Assembly (NCBI RefSeq): GCF_028747205.1
Contig: NZ_CP112880.1
Coordinates: 6,731,501-6,795,500, forward strand
DNA from: Streptomyces sp. CA-278952
GTDB lineage: Bacteria > Actinomycetota > Actinomycetes > Streptomycetales > Streptomycetaceae
Length of the DNA stretch: 64,000 bases
Direction of reading: 5' to 3'
Shown here: positions 8,907 through 16,820 of the stretch, piece after piece
Position numbering within the stretch: the first letter of the stretch is position 1
Layout of the letters: every line of letters begins with the position of its first letter
Made by a program: the position numbers and the translations under genes
The notes under the pieces: generated by a model
The model's input: the letters and a program-made list of their open reading frames with translations, nothing else
Told to the model about the DNA's origin: nothing
Databases searched by the model: none

Positions 8907-8927
8907 GCGGTCCGCGGCTGGGACCGC
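8907..8927 (+). other. 5'-UTR stem-loop before chpH
   Basis: GCGGTCC and GGACCGC pair perfectly over seven bases with a seven-base loop and are followed by ATTTTCC, 20 bases before the chpH ribosome-binding site. It could be an mRNA-stabilising or attenuating structure. Confidence 0.5.
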
Positions 8928-8948
8928 ATTTTCCAACTAGGAGGAATC

Positions 8949-9182
8949 ATGATCAAGAAGGTCGTCGCAGTTGCGGCTGCTACGGGTGGCCTCGTTCTCG
9001 CGGGTGCGGGCATGGCTTCCGCCGACGCGGGCGCCCAGGGTGCTGCCATCGGCAGCCCCGGCGTGCTCTCCGGCAACGTCGTCCAGGTTCCGGTCCACGT
9101 GCCGATCAACGTGTGCGGCAACACGATCTCCGTGATCGGTCTGCTGAACCCCGCCTTCGGCAACACCTGCGTCAACGCCTGA
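8949..9182 (+). CDS. chpH: Short chaplin ChpH
   Basis: Secreted amyloid-forming surface protein that lowers water surface tension and coats aerial hyphae and spores. The precursor is 77 residues. A signal peptide ends in ASA at about residue 25, leaving one chaplin domain of about 50 residues. The domain has the GSPGVLSGN start, alternating hydrophobic residues, and the two cysteines (VCGN and NTCVNA) that form the disulfide in this family. Strong ribosome-binding site AGGAGG before ATG 8949. The pairing with the long chaplin chpC immediately downstream is the arrangement I recall from S. coelicolor, which is why I use the symbol chpH. Confidence 0.95.
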   Translation: MIKKVVAVAAATGGLVLAGAGMASADAGAQGAAIGSPGVLSGNVVQVPVHVPINVCGNTISVIGLLNPAFGNTCVNA

Positions 9183-9217
9183 CGTTGACCGTCAACCCGT
9201 AAGGGTTTGAGCTCGAC

Positions 9218-9252
9218 CGGTCCCGGAGTGCACTCCATGCACTCCGGGACCG
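9218..9252 (+). terminator. Terminator after chpH
   Basis: Perfect 15-bp inverted repeat (9218-9232 and 9238-9252, loop CTCCA), 36 bases after the chpH stop and before chpC. There is no long T tract. It suggests chpH and chpC are separate transcription units. Confidence 0.75.
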
Positions 9253-9321
9253 TTCGGCATTCGGCTCCCGCACGGTCATGTCCGGGGGTTTTTCGGAAGC
9301 CAGAAGGCAGGAAACGAACCT

Positions 9322-10089
9322 ATGCGACAGGTCACTCGTAAAGGCCTGATCACCATGGCGGCTGCGGGCGGAGTGCTCGCGCTGAGTGGCGGATACGCCC
9401 ACGCCGACTCCGGAGCGGCCGGTACCGCCTCCGGCTCACCGGGCGTGCTGTCCGGCAACTTGATCCAGGTCCCGATCGACATCCCGGTCAACGTCTGCGG
9501 CAACTCCGGCACCGTCGGCGGCCTCATCAATCCGGTGTTCGGAAACGACTGCGAGAACGGACCGACGGGATCGGGCGGGGGCGCCGGGCCGCAGAACCGC
9601 GCCGGCGGCTCCGGCGACGCGGCGCAGGCCGGGGACGCCTCCGCGACGGACCGGCACGGCGAGCCCGGAACGGGTCGGCACCGGGCCGGCGGCGCCGGTG
9701 CGGAAGGGGTCGCGCAGGGCTCACCCGGCATTCTCTCCGGTAACACGATCCAGGCTCCGATCAGCGTCCCCGTGAACATCTGCGGCAACAGCGTCTCCGT
9801 GATCGGGCTGTTGAATCCAACCTTCGGCAACGGCTGCTCCAACGAGGCCGAGGTTCCGCCCCCGCCGCCCGAGCAGCCGGAGAAGCCCCCCGTCACGCCG
9901 GAGACGCCGGTCACCCCGCCGGCCAACCAGCCGCCCGAGCCGAACGCTCCCGAGACCCAGCACATCCCCGGGGAGCAGCTCGCGCAGACCGGTGGGGGCG
10001 GGCTCGAACTGCTCATCCCGGCCAGTGCCGGACTGCTGCTCGCCGGTGCGGGATCGGTTCTCTACCGCCGCTCGCGCAGCGCCGCCTGA
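9322..10089 (+). CDS. chpC: Long, cell-wall-anchored chaplin ChpC
   Basis: Sortase-anchored surface protein with two chaplin domains, thought to present amyloid chaplins on the hyphal wall. The precursor is 255 residues. The signal peptide ends AHA at about residue 28. The first chaplin domain covers about residues 38-78 and the second about 138-177; each begins GSPG(V/I)LSGN and holds a CGN and a later cysteine. A Gly/Ala-rich linker separates them. A proline-rich wall-spanning segment follows, then the sorting signal LAQTG, a hydrophobic helix and a YRRSRS positive tail. The LAxTG form is that used by class E sortases. No sortase gene lies in this window. Confidence 0.95.
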   Translation: MRQVTRKGLITMAAAGGVLALSGGYAHADSGAAGTASGSPGVLSGNLIQVPIDIPVNVCGNSGTVGGLINPVFGNDCENGPTGSGGGAGPQNRAGGSGDAAQAGDASATDRHGEPGTGRHRAGGAGAEGVAQGSPGILSGNTIQAPISVPVNICGNSVSVIGLLNPTFGNGCSNEAEVPPPPPEQPEKPPVTPETPVTPPANQPPEPNAPETQHIPGEQLAQTGGGGLELLIPASAGLLLAGAGSVLYRRSRSAA

Positions 10090-10162
10090 TCCGGGCGCCC
10101 ACAGTCCGGACCACAGCCCGGACCACAGAGCGGGCCCCGCGACCGCGGGGCCCGCTCCGTCG

Positions 10163-10351
10163 TCACCAGGTGGCCCGTAGCTGACGGATGATCCGTCTGC
10201 GCAGCCGCACCCTGCGGCTGCCGTCCCTGCGGAGTGTCAGGCGGTCCAGTTCCCAGTGTCCGTACTCGGCGTGGTCGGTCAGGAGTCGGGCCGCTTCCTT
10301 GCGGGAGACCCCGCGCGGCACGTACACGTCGACGAATTCGTATTCCGGCAT
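10163..10351 (-). CDS. DUF5703 family small protein
   Basis: A 62-residue, Arg-rich basic protein (start MPEYEFVDVYVPRG, end RQLRATW). It matches the small actinobacterial family I know as DUF5703, with no known function. The body reads as a short helix (SRKEAARLLTDHAEYGHWE) followed by a basic strand. It is divergent from the next gene with only 47 bases between starts, so the two share a promoter region. Confidence 0.75.
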   Translation of the reverse strand: MPEYEFVDVYVPRGVSRKEAARLLTDHAEYGHWELDRLTLRRDGSRRVRLRRRIIRQLRATW

Positions 10352-10398
10352 CGCATCTATTGTGCGGGCAGAGCCCCGGTACGGATAGCGTCTGCACT

Positions 10399-11064
10399 AT
10401 GTCTGATGCTGCGCAGCCCACCGCTGCCGAGGTACGTGCCGCCGCCGAGGCGGTCAAAACCGCGATCGACCGTCACCTCGACGCGGTCGAACGCCGTACC
10501 GGGGACGACGACCCCGCCGTCTACGACGCGTTCAACGCCCTTGCCGCTGCCGCCGAGGTCTACGACGAACTCCTCTACGAGCGCTACGACGAAGTCACCC
10601 CCTTCGAGATCCCCGGCGCCGACGACTCCCTGCCTCCCTACGCCGGTCCCGCCGAGCCCAGTGCGCTCAGCGTCCTGATCCGGCGCGACTACGTGGTCGC
10701 GGAGCCCCCGCGGCTGCTCGCCCAGGCTCAGCGCCTCGCCGACCTCGACGAGGGGCCGGGCGGGGAGCAGGACACGGCCCCGGTGGTCGGCACCAGCGTC
10801 CACGCCGCGCTCGGCGTGATCTTCGGCGAGTACGAACCGGACGAGATCGCCTCGCGGCACAAGGAGTTCGGCCTGGAGGAGGGCGACTCCACCCTCTGGG
10901 TCTCGGCCGGGGAAGCGCCGCCGGAGCCGGGGGAGTGGCTCGGTGCCCCGTTCGAGGACGCCGACCCCGAGCTGGTGGTCTGCCGCTTCGACGTCAGCGC
11001 GGTCTTCGACGAGGAGGACGAGTCGGACGAGGAGTTCGCCGGGCCCTCGGTGGGCGGCCTCTGA
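10399..11064 (+). CDS. Acidic conserved hypothetical protein
   Basis: I do not recognise a function. The protein is 221 residues, strongly acidic, cytoplasmic by composition, with no signal peptide or membrane segment. The first 85 residues look helical (alanine-rich with regularly spaced charges). A central stretch reads SVLIRRDYVVAEPPRLLAQAQRLAD, and the C-terminus is a disordered Glu/Asp tail (DEEDESDEEFAG). The start is ATG 10399, seven bases after a TAGCGT -10-like box (10386-10391) and without a ribosome-binding site, so the mRNA may be leaderless. Divergent from the DUF5703 gene. Confidence 0.75.
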   Translation: MSDAAQPTAAEVRAAAEAVKTAIDRHLDAVERRTGDDDPAVYDAFNALAAAAEVYDELLYERYDEVTPFEIPGADDSLPPYAGPAEPSALSVLIRRDYVVAEPPRLLAQAQRLADLDEGPGGEQDTAPVVGTSVHAALGVIFGEYEPDEIASRHKEFGLEEGDSTLWVSAGEAPPEPGEWLGAPFEDADPELVVCRFDVSAVFDEEDESDEEFAGPSVGGL

Positions 11065-11100
11065 CCCCTCTCCCTCCTCCCGCACCGGACGTGACGGCGG

Positions 11101-11127
11101 GGCCCCGGCGCACAGCGCACCGGGGCC
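11101..11127. terminator. Convergent terminator
   Basis: GGCCCCGG/CCGGGGCC inverted repeat (11101-11108 and 11120-11127) between the hypothetical gene and the convergent RecD2-like gene. The loop can pair further through GC/GC. Confidence 0.6.
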
Positions 11128-11154
11128 TCACCGCTGTCCGGATCAGCTCAACGC

Positions 11155-13512
11155 TCAGGACGACGCGTCGGGCGTCGGCAGCGCCTCCAGCAGCGCGCGC
11201 AGCCGTGTCGTCCGCTCCTGGGCCGGAACCTGCGCCACCGCGTGCGGGAGCGCCTGGTCCACCCCGTGCACCACGGACAGATGCCGCTCGCCCCGGCCGA
11301 ACGCGGTGTACACCCAGGGTCTGCTCAGCCCCTGCGCGGCGTCGCCCGGCAGCACCACGACCGCGGCGGGCCAGCGCATCCCGGCCGCCTGATGGGCGCT
11401 GAGGGCCCAGCCGTGCCGTACCGACGACTCCACCCGATCCTGCGGTACGAGGACGGGGACGCCCCCGCAGTCCAGCCGCAGCCCCTCGGCGTCGGCCGAA
11501 CGCACCACCCCGGGCACCGCCCGGCCGGGCGCGGGCACATGGACCACGCGGTCGCCCGGGTCGAAGCCACCGAACCGGCCGGGGCCCGGGTTGAGCCGCT
11601 GCTTCAGCGCCTCGTTCAGCGCCCTGGTCCCGGCGGCCCCGCCATGGCCCACGGTGATCACCTGGGTCTCCTCGGCGGGGATGGAGAACGCCCGGGGCAC
11701 CGAGTCGGCGACCAACTGCACGGTGCGGTGGACGGCCTCGCCCGCGTCGCGGACCGGGACGATCACCACCTCCTTGCCCGGAGCGTCGACCTGATGCAGC
11801 TCGCCGATGCCGATACCGGAGACCAGCTCGCCGATCGGCCCGGGGTCCGGGGTGCGGGAGACGACCTGCGGGCAGGCGTGGGAGGCCAGCACATCGGCGA
11901 ACACCCGCCCGGCTCCCGCCGAGCCCAGCACGCCCGGGTCGCCGCTCAGCACCAGCCGGGCGCCGTCGGCCAGCGCCTCGACCAGGACCGCCGCACCCTC
12001 CACGTCCAGCTGCGGGGCGTCCAGCACGACCAGCAGGTCCAGGGCGAGCGCCCCGTCCTCGTCCCGGCCGGGGCCCTGCGCACCGGAGAGCAGGCCGGCC
12101 AGCGTGACCGCCGTGTCCGGATCACCGGTGGCCGCCGCGAGCCTCCGGCGGCCGTCCTCGCTGTGGGTGGCGCCCAGCGCCCGCAGCCCCAGGCCGCGCG
12201 CCGCCGCGATCAGGGCAGCCGGCTCGGCCCGGGCCGCCTCGCCGCCGCTGTGCGCGACCAGTCCGGCCGCGGCGGCCGTACGGATCAGCTCGGCGGCCGA
12301 CGGGCTCGGGGCGGCGGCGGCCGCCTCCGTCCAGTCGGCGGCCTTCTCGCAGGCGTTGACCAGCCGGCCCAGGCCGTCGGCGAGGCTCTCCTCGGCCAGG
12401 GCGTAGCGGTCCAGGCCCAGCAGCACCTGGACCGGCTCCCGCACGACGTCGGCCTCCTCCGCGAGGCCCGCTCCGTCCGCTTCGCCGTCCGCCGGGTCGG
12501 CGTCGTCCGGCGCCGGCTCGTCGGCTTCCCCGAAGACCAGGGCGACGCCCTCCTCGACGGCGTCCCGCACCGCCGCTTCCGGGTCGCCGACGGCCCGCTC
12601 GGCGAGCGCCGCCCGTACGGTCGGGGCGTCCAGGGCCGTGTGGCCCTGGAGGGCGGCGCGCTCCAGCACCCAGCCGACCAGGGCCGACGTCCTGCGGCCG
12701 TCGTCCGGGCCGCATCCGGCGCCCAGCAGGGCCCGTGCGAAGCCGTCCGCCTGCTCGGGCCGCACCCCGGGAACCGTCAGCAGCTGCCAGGGGTCGGTGC
12801 GCAGCAGCTCGGCGGCCTGCTCGCCCAGCGCGCCGACGGCCGGGCGGGCCAGCGCCTCGGGGGCCCCGCCCTCCGTGAGCACCGCGCGCACCGCGTCCAG
12901 GGCTTCGGGGGAGGCGGCCTGTGCCGCCGGGGCGGCGGGCGCGGGGGCCCGGGTCGGCTGTGCGGCGCCCGGTGCGGGACGCCGGGCGGCCGGGGCCGGG
13001 GCGGGCGTGTCGAAGAACGCGGTGCCCGCCTTCTCACCGCTCTCCACGGCGCGGACGGCCGCGAGCAGATCGGCGGCCGTGCCGCTCAGTCCCGTGCCGG
13101 CGGCGATGGGCGCGGCCTTCTCCGCCTTCCGCTTCTCGATCCGCTCCCGCAGCTCGCGCTGGGCGGCCAGCTCGGCCTGCGCTTCCGAGAGCTCGGCGGC
13201 GGGCGCCGCTTCGGCGGGCACGGCGTCAGCGGTCGCCTCGGCCTCCCCGTCCCCCGCATCGCCCTCCGCATCGCCCTCCGCGTCCTCGCGCGTGTCCTCC
13301 TCGACGTCCGCCGAAGTGCCCGACGGCCCGGTGCCTTCAGACGCCTCAGGATCGTCGGGCGCATCGGGCGCATCGGGCGCATCGGGCGCGTCGGACGCAT
13401 CGGGCGCTTCGGCGTGCTCGGAGCCCTCGGCACCGGGCTCCGGCGGGGACACGGTGCCCTGTGGTGTGTCCGTGCCGACGGTGCCGGGGGTCTCCCCGGG
13501 AAGCGCAGTCAC
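11155..13512 (-). CDS. RecD2-like helicase homologue with degenerate ATPase motifs
   Basis: A 785-residue protein. Residues 1-110 are a low-complexity Asp/Ala/Pro/Glu tail containing repeated APD units. Residues 110-200 have a charged helix and a Pro/Ala linker. From about 200 to 380 there is a helix-hairpin-helix-like region as in RecD2. The C-terminal half follows the RecD2 helicase order, but Walker A is replaced by HSGGEAARAEP near residue 424 with no GKT, and Walker B reads VVLDAPQLD near 498 instead of DE. Later motifs remain recognisable: LVLSGDPGVLGSAGAGRVFADVL, ALSAHQAAGMRWPAAVVVLP and YTAFGRGERHLSVV. It therefore probably does not hydrolyse ATP. Its GTG start overlaps the aldo/keto reductase stop, indicating coupling. 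Confidence 0.75.
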   Translation of the reverse strand: MTALPGETPGTVGTDTPQGTVSPPEPGAEGSEHAEAPDASDAPDAPDAPDAPDDPEASEGTGPSGTSADVEEDTREDAEGDAEGDAGDGEAEATADAVPAEAAPAAELSEAQAELAAQRELRERIEKRKAEKAAPIAAGTGLSGTAADLLAAVRAVESGEKAGTAFFDTPAPAPAARRPAPGAAQPTRAPAPAAPAAQAASPEALDAVRAVLTEGGAPEALARPAVGALGEQAAELLRTDPWQLLTVPGVRPEQADGFARALLGAGCGPDDGRRTSALVGWVLERAALQGHTALDAPTVRAALAERAVGDPEAAVRDAVEEGVALVFGEADEPAPDDADPADGEADGAGLAEEADVVREPVQVLLGLDRYALAEESLADGLGRLVNACEKAADWTEAAAAAPSPSAAELIRTAAAAGLVAHSGGEAARAEPAALIAAARGLGLRALGATHSEDGRRRLAAATGDPDTAVTLAGLLSGAQGPGRDEDGALALDLLVVLDAPQLDVEGAAVLVEALADGARLVLSGDPGVLGSAGAGRVFADVLASHACPQVVSRTPDPGPIGELVSGIGIGELHQVDAPGKEVVIVPVRDAGEAVHRTVQLVADSVPRAFSIPAEETQVITVGHGGAAGTRALNEALKQRLNPGPGRFGGFDPGDRVVHVPAPGRAVPGVVRSADAEGLRLDCGGVPVLVPQDRVESSVRHGWALSAHQAAGMRWPAAVVVLPGDAAQGLSRPWVYTAFGRGERHLSVVHGVDQALPHAVAQVPAQERTTRLRALLEALPTPDASS

Positions 13513-14492
13513 AGCGTGCTCCAGTCCTGGTCGGGATAGCGGTGCACGGGCGCCGACACATCGTCGAGCGCCTGGCAGATCTCGTAGGGAAGACTAAGCG
13601 CCTCCACTGACAGAGCCTCCGCGAGCTGCCCGGCGTTGCGCGCACCGACGATCGGCGCGGCCACCCCGGGCCGGTCCCGTACCCAGGCGAGCGCCACCTG
13701 GAGCGGGCTCGTCGCCAGCCCGTCCGCCGCCGTCGCCACCGCGTCGGTGATGCGGGCCGCCGCGTCGTCGAGATACGGCTCCACGAACGGGGCGAGCCGT
13801 GTCGACGCGCCCCGGGAGTCGGACGGGGTGCCCTGGCGGTACTTGCCGGTGAGCACCCCGCGTCCCAGCGGCGAGGACGGCAGCAGCCCGACCCCGAGGT
13901 CCAGCGCGGCCGGCAGCACCTCGCGCTCGATGCCCCGCTGGAGCAGCGAGTACTCCATCTGCGTACTGGCGAGCCGGGTGCGCACCCCGGGCGCGGCGAG
14001 CTGCCAGGTGGCGGCCTTCGCCAGCTGCCAGCCGCAGAAGTTCGACACGCCCGCGTACCGCACGCGGCCGGAGGACACGGCGAGGTCCACCGCCTGGAGG
14101 GTCTCCTCCAACGGGGTCCCCGGGTCGAAGGCATGGACCTGCCACAGGTCCACGTAATCCGTGCCGAGCCGCTCCAGGGACGCGTCCAGGGCGGCCAGGA
14201 GGTGCCCGCGCGAACCGTTGAAGCGGCGATAGGGGTCCGGGACGTTGCCCGCCTTTGTGGCGAGGACCAGGTCCTGACGGGGGACCAGGCTCCCGACGAG
14301 CCGCCCGAGCAGATATTCGGCCTCGCCGCCCCCGTACACATCGGCGGTGTCCACCAGGGTGCCGCCCGCGTCCCAGAAGGCCTTGAGCTGGTCGGCGGCG
14401 TCGTGCTCGTCCGTGTCCCGGCCCCAGGTGAGGGTGCCGAGCCCGATCCGGGACACGCGAAGGCCGGTACGGCCGAGATGCCTCTGCTCCAT
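13509..14492 (-). CDS. Aldo/keto reductase
   Basis: NADPH-dependent oxidoreductase with a TIM-barrel fold, 327 residues. The catalytic tetrad is present: Asp and Tyr in VDTADVYGGG, Lys in VLATKAGN, His in WQVHAFD. The C-terminal cofactor-binding part has PIVGARNAGQL. The start is ATG 14490-14492 (MEQRHLGRTGL, the classic family N-terminus); a longer frame upstream lacks family similarity. Substrate unknown. Its stop overlaps the RecD2-like gene by four bases, so the two are one operon, though no functional link is obvious. Confidence 0.9.
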   Translation of the reverse strand: MEQRHLGRTGLRVSRIGLGTLTWGRDTDEHDAADQLKAFWDAGGTLVDTADVYGGGEAEYLLGRLVGSLVPRQDLVLATKAGNVPDPYRRFNGSRGHLLAALDASLERLGTDYVDLWQVHAFDPGTPLEETLQAVDLAVSSGRVRYAGVSNFCGWQLAKAATWQLAAPGVRTRLASTQMEYSLLQRGIEREVLPAALDLGVGLLPSSPLGRGVLTGKYRQGTPSDSRGASTRLAPFVEPYLDDAAARITDAVATAADGLATSPLQVALAWVRDRPGVAAPIVGARNAGQLAEALSVEALSLPYEICQALDDVSAPVHRYPDQDWSTL

Positions 14493-14585
14493 GGGCGCTG
14501 AGATTACTGGCCATGGCCCCACCGGGTGGAGGGCCTGTGGACAACCGGAGGTCCGCCGGGCCTGCCGGATCCCCGTCACCCGCGC

Positions 14586-14620
14586 TAGAGTCCGGAGAAA
14601 GGGACGTTACTGATCAGTAA
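14586..14620 (+). promoter_or_regulatory. -10 box and perfect 14-bp palindrome before the LLM oxidoreductase
   Basis: TAGAGT (14586-14591) looks like a -10 element. TTACTGATCAGTAA (14607-14620) is a perfect 14-bp palindrome lying just after the expected transcription start and ending 11 bases before the ATG. The size and symmetry fit a TetR-type operator. Confidence 0.65.
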
Positions 14621-14631
14621 GGGGAGCGGTT

Positions 14632-15681
14632 ATGCGGCTCGGCATCAATCTCGGTTACTGGGGCGCCGGCATGGACGGCGACAACCTCGCCGTCGCGCAG
14701 GAGGCCGACCGGCTCGGCTACGACGTCTGCTGGGCGGCCGAGGCGTACGGCTCCGACGCCCCGACCGTGCTGACCTGGGTCGCGGCCCAGACCGAGTCGA
14801 TCGACGTCGGCTCCGCGATCATGCAGATCCCGGCCCGCCAGCCCACCATGACGGCGATGACCGCCGCCACCCTCGACTCGCTGTCCGGCGGCCGCTTCCG
14901 CCTCGGCCTCGGGGTCTCGGGCCCGCAGGTCTCCGAGGGCTGGTACGGCGTGAAGTTCGACAGGCCGCTGGCCCGCACCCGGGAGTACGTGGAGATCGTC
15001 CGCAAGGCGATGACCCGCGAGCGCGTGTCGTACGAGGGGGCGCACTGGACGCTGCCGCTCCCCGACGGTCCGGGCAAGCCGATCAAGCTCACCGTGCACC
15101 CCCAGCGCGAGCACATCCCGCTCTACATCGCCGCCATCGGCCCCAAGAACCTGGAGCAGACCGGCGAGATCGCCGACGGCGCCCTGCTGATCTTCCCCTC
15201 CGCCGAACACCTGGAGGAGACCGCGATCCAGCCGCTGCGCGCGGGCCGGGAGAAGGCCGGGAAGACGATGGAGGGCTTCGACGTCAGCCCGACGCTGCCG
15301 CTCGCCGTCGGTGACGACGTGACCGGCCTCGCCGACATGTTCCGCCCGTACACCGCCCTGTACGTCGGCGGCATGGGCAGCCGGAAGCAGAACTTCTACA
15401 ACCAGCTCGCCCAGCGCATGGGGTACGAGAAGGAGGCCGCCGAGATCCAGGACAAGTACCTCGGCGGGGACAAGGCGGGGGCCGCCGCGGCCGTGCCGCA
15501 CCGGCTGATCGACCAGACCGCGCTGCTCGGCCCCGTCGAGCGGATCGCCGAGCGGATGCAGGCCTATGCCGCCGCCGGGGTCACCACGCTCAACCTCGCC
15601 CCGGCCGGCTTCACACTGGAGGAGCGGCTCACCGCCCTGCGCGCCGGCACGGACGCCCTGGAGCGCTCCGGGCTCGCCTGA
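14632..15681 (+). CDS. LLM-class F420-dependent oxidoreductase
   Basis: Luciferase-like flavin/F420 oxidoreductase of 349 residues with a TIM-barrel fold. It starts MRLGINLGYWGAGMDGDN. It has the family blocks PARQPTMTAMTAATLDSLSGGRFRLGLGVSGPQVSEGWYG and, near the C-terminus, the TLNLAPAG segment; the overall layout matches F420-dependent proteins rather than bacterial luciferase. The reaction is unknown. Ribosome-binding site AGGGGAG before ATG 14632. Expression is probably controlled by a repressor at the palindrome upstream. No TetR gene is adjacent, so the regulator would act from elsewhere. Confidence 0.88.
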   Translation: MRLGINLGYWGAGMDGDNLAVAQEADRLGYDVCWAAEAYGSDAPTVLTWVAAQTESIDVGSAIMQIPARQPTMTAMTAATLDSLSGGRFRLGLGVSGPQVSEGWYGVKFDRPLARTREYVEIVRKAMTRERVSYEGAHWTLPLPDGPGKPIKLTVHPQREHIPLYIAAIGPKNLEQTGEIADGALLIFPSAEHLEETAIQPLRAGREKAGKTMEGFDVSPTLPLAVGDDVTGLADMFRPYTALYVGGMGSRKQNFYNQLAQRMGYEKEAAEIQDKYLGGDKAGAAAAVPHRLIDQTALLGPVERIAERMQAYAAAGVTTLNLAPAGFTLEERLTALRAGTDALERSGLA

Positions 15682-15711
15682 CGGACACACCGGCAGAACC
15701 GGGACAGCACT

Positions 15712-15754
15712 ACGGCCGTGGTGGGGGCTCGGGGGTCCTCCCCGCCACGGCCGT
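15712..15754 (+). terminator. Terminator after the LLM oxidoreductase
   Basis: Fifteen-bp stem with one mismatch (15712-15726 and 15740-15754) 31 bases after the stop codon. Confidence 0.7.
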
Positions 15755-15917
15755 CACCCGGAACAACGCGCCGCGCGCCCAAGGGTTACGCCGCCGCGCC
15801 GGGCGCCGCCCGCCGGCCGCTCCGGTTGCCGACCGCCCTGCGGCGCATTTGACTCTTGCTGCGCACTACTGCTCCACGGACCCCGACTCCGCGGGCAACG
15901 GTACGGAGGTGGCCGTC

Positions 15918-16706
15918 ATGCTCTCAGCGCGGACCCTGTTCCAGGAGATCCTGGACAACGACGAGTCCTACCGGCTCTTCTGCTCCATCGCCGCGAGCGG
16001 CGAGGCCCAGGGTGGCTGGGAGAACGCCCGCATCGCCGCCCTCGTCCCGGAGAGCAGCCGCGACCTGGCTCCCAAGATCGTCCGGCACGGCGCCGACGAG
16101 GACAAGCACGGCCGGATCTTCAACGCGCTCCTGAAGAAGCGCGGACTGCCGCCCGTCGAGGTCCCGCCGGAGACCGACTACACGATGCTCCTGGAACAGC
16201 AGGGCATCGGGCTCGCGCACTCCCGGCTGCGCGGCGAGCAGCGTCTCACCGAGCGCGACATCATCACCTATCTGGCCCACAGCCGTGTCACCGAGCAGCG
16301 CGCCTGCGAGCAGATGCGGCTCCTGCGCCGGTACTTCGCCGACCACCCCGATATCGGCCGCGCGGTGACGATGATCTCCCACGACGAGGACAACCACCTC
16401 GCCTACTGCCACGAGGAACTCCTCGGCCTCGCCCGCGCCGGGCACGGCCGGACCATCCAGCAGATCATGCGCGAGTGCGCCCTGGCCGAGATCCGGGTCT
16501 ACCGCGATGTCAGCCTCGCCGTGATGGCCGCCATGGGCCGGGTGCTCGGCTGGCCCCGGCCCAAGGCGGCCGTTCTCGCCGCGGGCATCCACGCGGTGTA
16601 CGCGTACGAGCGCCTCGTCGGCTGGCGGCGCATGGTGAGCCTGGAGACGCCGCGGCTGCGCGACGCGCTGGGCAGCCCCGCCGCACCGGAACGCGAGTAC
16701 GCCTGA
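15918..16706 (+). CDS. Ferritin-like di-iron domain protein
   Basis: All-helical protein of 262 residues with a pattern of Glu and E-x2-H/D-x2-H residues: GADEDKHGRIFN, then RVTEQRACEQM, then MISHDEDNHLAYCHEEL. Such residues form a di-iron site in ferritin-like oxygenases. The arrangement somewhat resembles the tRNA hydroxylase MiaE group, but I would not name a substrate. The start is ATG 15918 with GGAGGTGG seven bases upstream; an in-frame ATG at 15849 has no ribosome-binding site. Its stop lies next to a tandem repeat shared with the end of convergent corA. Confidence 0.78.
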   Translation: MLSARTLFQEILDNDESYRLFCSIAASGEAQGGWENARIAALVPESSRDLAPKIVRHGADEDKHGRIFNALLKKRGLPPVEVPPETDYTMLLEQQGIGLAHSRLRGEQRLTERDIITYLAHSRVTEQRACEQMRLLRRYFADHPDIGRAVTMISHDEDNHLAYCHEELLGLARAGHGRTIQQIMRECALAEIRVYRDVSLAVMAAMGRVLGWPRPKAAVLAAGIHAVYAYERLVGWRRMVSLETPRLRDALGSPAAPEREYA

Positions 16707-16712
16707 GCGCAG

Positions 16713-16820
16713 ACGCCTCGCGGGCGCCGGGCGCTCAGAGCCGGCCCGCAGACGCCTCGCGGGCGCCGGGCGCTCAGAGCCGGCCCGCACACGCCTCGCG
16801 GGCGCCGGGCGCTCAGAGCC
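16713..16820. repeat. Three tandem 39-bp repeats at the corA 3' end
   Basis: The unit starting ACGCCTCGCGGGCGCCGGGC begins at 16713, 16752 and 16791 (period 39 bp, third copy incomplete and running into corA). Each unit includes the sequence of the corA stop codon region, so the array looks like stepwise duplication of the gene's end. Each unit also holds a GGCGCC-centred hairpin. Confidence 0.85.
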
